6,601 bases of DNA from Dehalococcoidales bacterium (GTDB lineage: Bacteria > Chloroflexota > Dehalococcoidia > Dehalococcoidales > RBG-16-60-22): positions 1 through 6,601 of the forward strand of contig JAUWZF010000062.1 in NCBI GenBank assembly GCA_030615475.1, given 5' to 3'. The translations under genes were made by a program, and so were the position numbers. The notes below the pieces were generated by a model. That model searched no databases and was not told the DNA's origin. It saw nothing but the letters and a program-made list of their open reading frames with translations. Below, one piece after another: positions 5,254-6,601 of the stretch. Numbering within the stretch: the first letter of the stretch is position 1; the number at the start of each line of letters is the position of its first letter.

Positions 5254-5293
5254 TAGGCTGGTGGATGACATTATCCACCAGCCTATTGTTTTT
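5254..5293. terminator. Strong hairpin terminator between convergent genes
   Basis: TAGGCTGGTGGAT (5254-5266) and ATCCACCAGCCTA (5273-5285) form a perfect 13-bp stem with a six-base loop, followed on + by TTG and five Ts (5289-5293). It ends the zinc-ribbon transcript 28 bases after its stop codon. On - the stem is followed by TATTTGTG, a weaker U-tract, so it probably also serves the DRTGG gene, whose stop codon at 5299-5301 is six bases before the hairpin. Confidence 0.9.
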
Positions 5294-5298
5294 CGCGG

Positions 5299-6243
5299 CT
5301 ATACTAACGCTTTTATGTCCAGGTTCTGTTTCACCACTTCGGCCAGCCTGGATAGCTTCTTTTCCTGGTTCAGTCTGGTACTCATGAGAGTACCTTCAAG
5401 GCTGGCGATGATGTCTTTAGCCTCGGTCTCGGTGGTGATAATCGGAATGCCCCGCGCCTCCGCTTTCTGGAGGACATTGTAGGCCGGTCCCGACTCGTCG
5501 GGACTGCCGGTGAGGACGAGACATTTTGTCGATGTTTCCAGCGCGGCCAGCTGCATGTCCGGGCGGTCCTGCCGGACGATGGCGGCTTTATTATTCTTGC
5601 GTCCGAAGTAGTCCAGGCCGGAGTCGACGACCATCGCTCCCAGCATGAAGTTCTCGACCAGCTCCCCCGACTTTTCGGCGTTGTTCAGTATCTTCCCCCG
5701 GACGCTTTCAGCCAGCTCGCCGACCGTGATGGCGAGCAGGACTCTATTTTCGGGTATTACCGCCAGCACATTTATGCCCGCGGCGCCGAACTGCGCCGTA
5801 GCCTCGTCTTTGACACGCTTGACCTGGCTCTCCGGCACCTTGTTGATAATGACGCCCAGCAGATTCGCGCTGAACCCCTTGTAAACGTCGATAAATCCGG
5901 AGGCTTTACCGGAATAGGCTTCCACGGCGATGGCCCTGGCTTTCATCTCTTTAGCCGCGCCGTAAGTGTCCTTACTCACGGCGTCATCGGCCGTCGGCCC
6001 GAGCATGGCTTCAACGAGGACGACATCTCTGCCCTGAATCACATCGGGTGCGTTCACGGCGTCAGCCGGTCCTAAAACCTGCTTCATAAAGACGATGTCA
6101 CTATCGGAGGCGTCTTTCTCAGCGACCTGCGGTTTCAAATAGCCCGCTTTCTTGCCGTCATTCATGAGGTTCCTGGCCAGACCGGCACAGATGGCGGTCT
6201 TGCCCGCAGATGCTTCCGCAGAGACTATATATAATACGCCCAA
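5299..6243 (-). CDS. AAA_26 (BioD-like P-loop) plus DRTGG-domain protein, Pta N-terminal-like
   Basis: This 314-residue protein has two parts. The first (about 1-185) is a dethiobiotin-synthetase-like P-loop domain: Walker A AEASAGKT at 9-16, VVLVEAMLG at 74-82, INKVP at 133-137 (the base-binding N-K pattern) and the AVIPENRVLLAITVGELAE end. The second (about 195-305) is a DRTGG domain with GAMVVDSGLDYF (202-213), DRPD at 226-229 and LVLTGS at 242-247. The same pair precedes the catalytic phosphotransacetylase domain in long Pta enzymes, where it has a regulatory nucleotide-sensing role; here the PTA_PTB catalytic domain is absent, as in the free-standing family of archaea and Chloroflexota. 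Its own function is unknown. The TTG at 6241-6243 starts the MGVLYIVSAE strand directly, with GGGGGTG (6250-6256) just upstream. It ends in TAG. It is convergent with the zinc-ribbon gene and divergent from the ASST gene. Confidence 0.88.
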   Translation of the reverse strand: MGVLYIVSAEASAGKTAICAGLARNLMNDGKKAGYLKPQVAEKDASDSDIVFMKQVLGPADAVNAPDVIQGRDVVLVEAMLGPTADDAVSKDTYGAAKEMKARAIAVEAYSGKASGFIDVYKGFSANLLGVIINKVPESQVKRVKDEATAQFGAAGINVLAVIPENRVLLAITVGELAESVRGKILNNAEKSGELVENFMLGAMVVDSGLDYFGRKNNKAAIVRQDRPDMQLAALETSTKCLVLTGSPDESGPAYNVLQKAEARGIPIITTETEAKDIIASLEGTLMSTRLNQEKKLSRLAEVVKQNLDIKALV

Positions 6244-6289
6244 GTTTCACCCCCCGGCTGAATTTATTACCACCAGAATAAACCAATAT

Positions 6290-6318
6290 ATTATAATCCT
6301 TTGAGGCAGATTCGTAAA
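6290..6318 (-). promoter_or_regulatory. Promoter of the AAA_26/DRTGG gene
   Basis: On -, TTTACG (6313-6318), 17 bases, then a perfect TATAAT (6290-6295). The -35 box matches four of six. Transcription should start near 6283, about 40 bases before the TTG start. The box is back to back with the ASST promoter. Confidence 0.6.
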
Positions 6319-6319
6319 G

Positions 6320-6347
6320 GGGAGGGGTAAAAAATAAGCCCCCTCCC
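6320..6347. repeat. Inverted repeat filling the gap between two divergent -35 boxes, possible shared operator
   Basis: GGGAGGGG (6320-6327) and CCCCTCCC (6340-6347) are perfect 8-bp inverted arms around an A/T-rich 12-base centre. The arms begin one base after the -35 of the - strand promoter (6318) and end exactly before the -35 of the + strand promoter (6348). Arm centres are 20 bp apart, about two helical turns, as expected for a dimeric regulator. It is not a terminator: no T-run follows on either strand. Confidence 0.5.
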
Positions 6348-6376
6348 TTGCCACTATCGCCGCAAGAAGCTATACT
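6348..6376 (+). promoter_or_regulatory. Promoter of the ASST-family gene
   Basis: TTGCCA (6348-6353), 17 bases, then TATACT (6371-6376); each box matches five of six. Transcription should start near 6383, about 30 bases before the ATG at 6412. Confidence 0.7.
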
Positions 6377-6402
6377 GTTCCCGAACCGATAAGTACGGGA
6401 GC
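6377..6402 (+). promoter_or_regulatory. Small hairpin over the ASST Shine-Dalgarno
   Basis: GTTCCCG (6377-6383) can pair with CGGGAGC (6396-6402), seven pairs including one T-G, with a 12-base loop. The 3' arm contains GGGAG (6397-6401), the only Shine-Dalgarno candidate for the ATG at 6412. The predicted transcription start lies within the 5' arm, so the stem may not be fully present in the mRNA. Confidence 0.3.
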
Positions 6403-6411
6403 GATGAAATC

Positions 6412-6601
6412 ATGCCGCCGACTGTCTATCCCACGGGAACGACCATTTTTTATCCGGAGAAATGCTGGAACGGGTATACCCTGTTCCAGGCTACGCTGCA
6501 TCAGGCAAGAGGCGCGGGGGCCGTCCTGGTTGACATGAACGGCAACGTGGTCAACCGGTGGCGGGGATTCGACGGCTTCCCCAACAAGATACTGCCCGGC
6601 G
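6412..6601 (+). CDS. Arylsulfotransferase (ASST)-family protein, 3' end cut off by the window
   Basis: The ATG at 6412-6414 opens a frame that runs off the right edge after 63 residues. The visible part, PPTVYPTGTTIFYPEKCWNGYTLF followed by GAVLVDMNGNVVNRW and GFPNKILPG, is the typical N-terminal start of the ASST family: the strand where a product is described as a message to a WNGYTLF motif, then the first propeller-type repeat. Known ASSTs transfer sulfate between phenolic compounds in the periplasm; many ASST-like proteins of environmental Chloroflexota have no tested activity. No signal peptide is seen: the frame is closed by TAA at 6328-6330 and holds no other ATG, GTG or TTG before 6412. 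GGGAG (6397-6401) lies ten bases upstream of the ATG. The catalytic histidine region is outside the window, so activity cannot be judged. Confidence 0.85.
   Translation, partial: MPPTVYPTGTTIFYPEKCWNGYTLFQATLHQARGAGAVLVDMNGNVVNRWRGFDGFPNKILPG

Noticed and set aside
6319..6347. The G-rich/C-rich hairpin as an intrinsic terminator.
   Set aside because: No T-run follows on either strand, and it lies between two divergent promoters where no transcript should end.
1..6601. Search for CRISPR repeats, transposase genes, long direct repeats, attachment sites and defence or toxin-antitoxin genes.
   Set aside because: None was seen. The genes are separate metabolic, transport and small regulatory-type units with ordinary promoters.

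Overview
The window looks like chromosomal DNA of an anaerobic bacterium, most likely Chloroflexota of the Dehalococcoidia type. This is an inference from gene content: a membrane-linked HdrD-like iron-sulfur protein, an arylsulfotransferase (ASST) family gene, an OFA/MCT-like MFS transporter starting with a GFFYGWYIV segment, a double zinc-ribbon small protein and a free-standing AAA_26/DRTGG protein. GC content is moderate, TTG starts are common and promoters are of the sigma-70 type. There is no rRNA, tRNA, CRISPR array or insertion sequence.

Left part (1-2431). The 3' end of an HdrD-like iron-sulfur reductase gene runs in from the left on + and meets a - strand operon head-on; the stop codons overlap. 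That operon encodes an isochorismatase-fold hydrolase followed by a YkgJ-type cysteine-cluster protein, coupled by an ATGA overlap and driven by a near-consensus promoter at 2494-2522.

Middle (2432-4775). A 347-base intergenic stretch holds that promoter, a possible 18-codon gene and an AT-rich candidate terminator. Next is a RidA-family gene (-) that lacks the usual catalytic arginine. Divergent from it is an MFS transporter gene (+) broken by one in-frame TAG at codon 165. Both halves stay in the same frame, so this is a recent nonsense mutation, a sequence error or readthrough.

Right part (4776-6601). A zinc-ribbon protein gene (+) has a strong promoter, a leader of about 100 bases, and a perfect 11-bp inverted repeat that would fold the Shine-Dalgarno and the first base of the start codon into a stem. 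It ends at a strong hairpin terminator shared with the convergent AAA_26/DRTGG gene (-). That gene is divergent from an ASST-family gene (+) cut by the right edge. The two promoters lie back to back, and an inverted repeat fills the space between their -35 boxes.

No defence system, mobile element or clearly new multi-gene system is visible. The most interesting material is regulatory: the start-site stem at 4877-4926 and the shared-operator candidate at 6320-6347. The stop codon inside the transporter and the arginine-less RidA protein come next.
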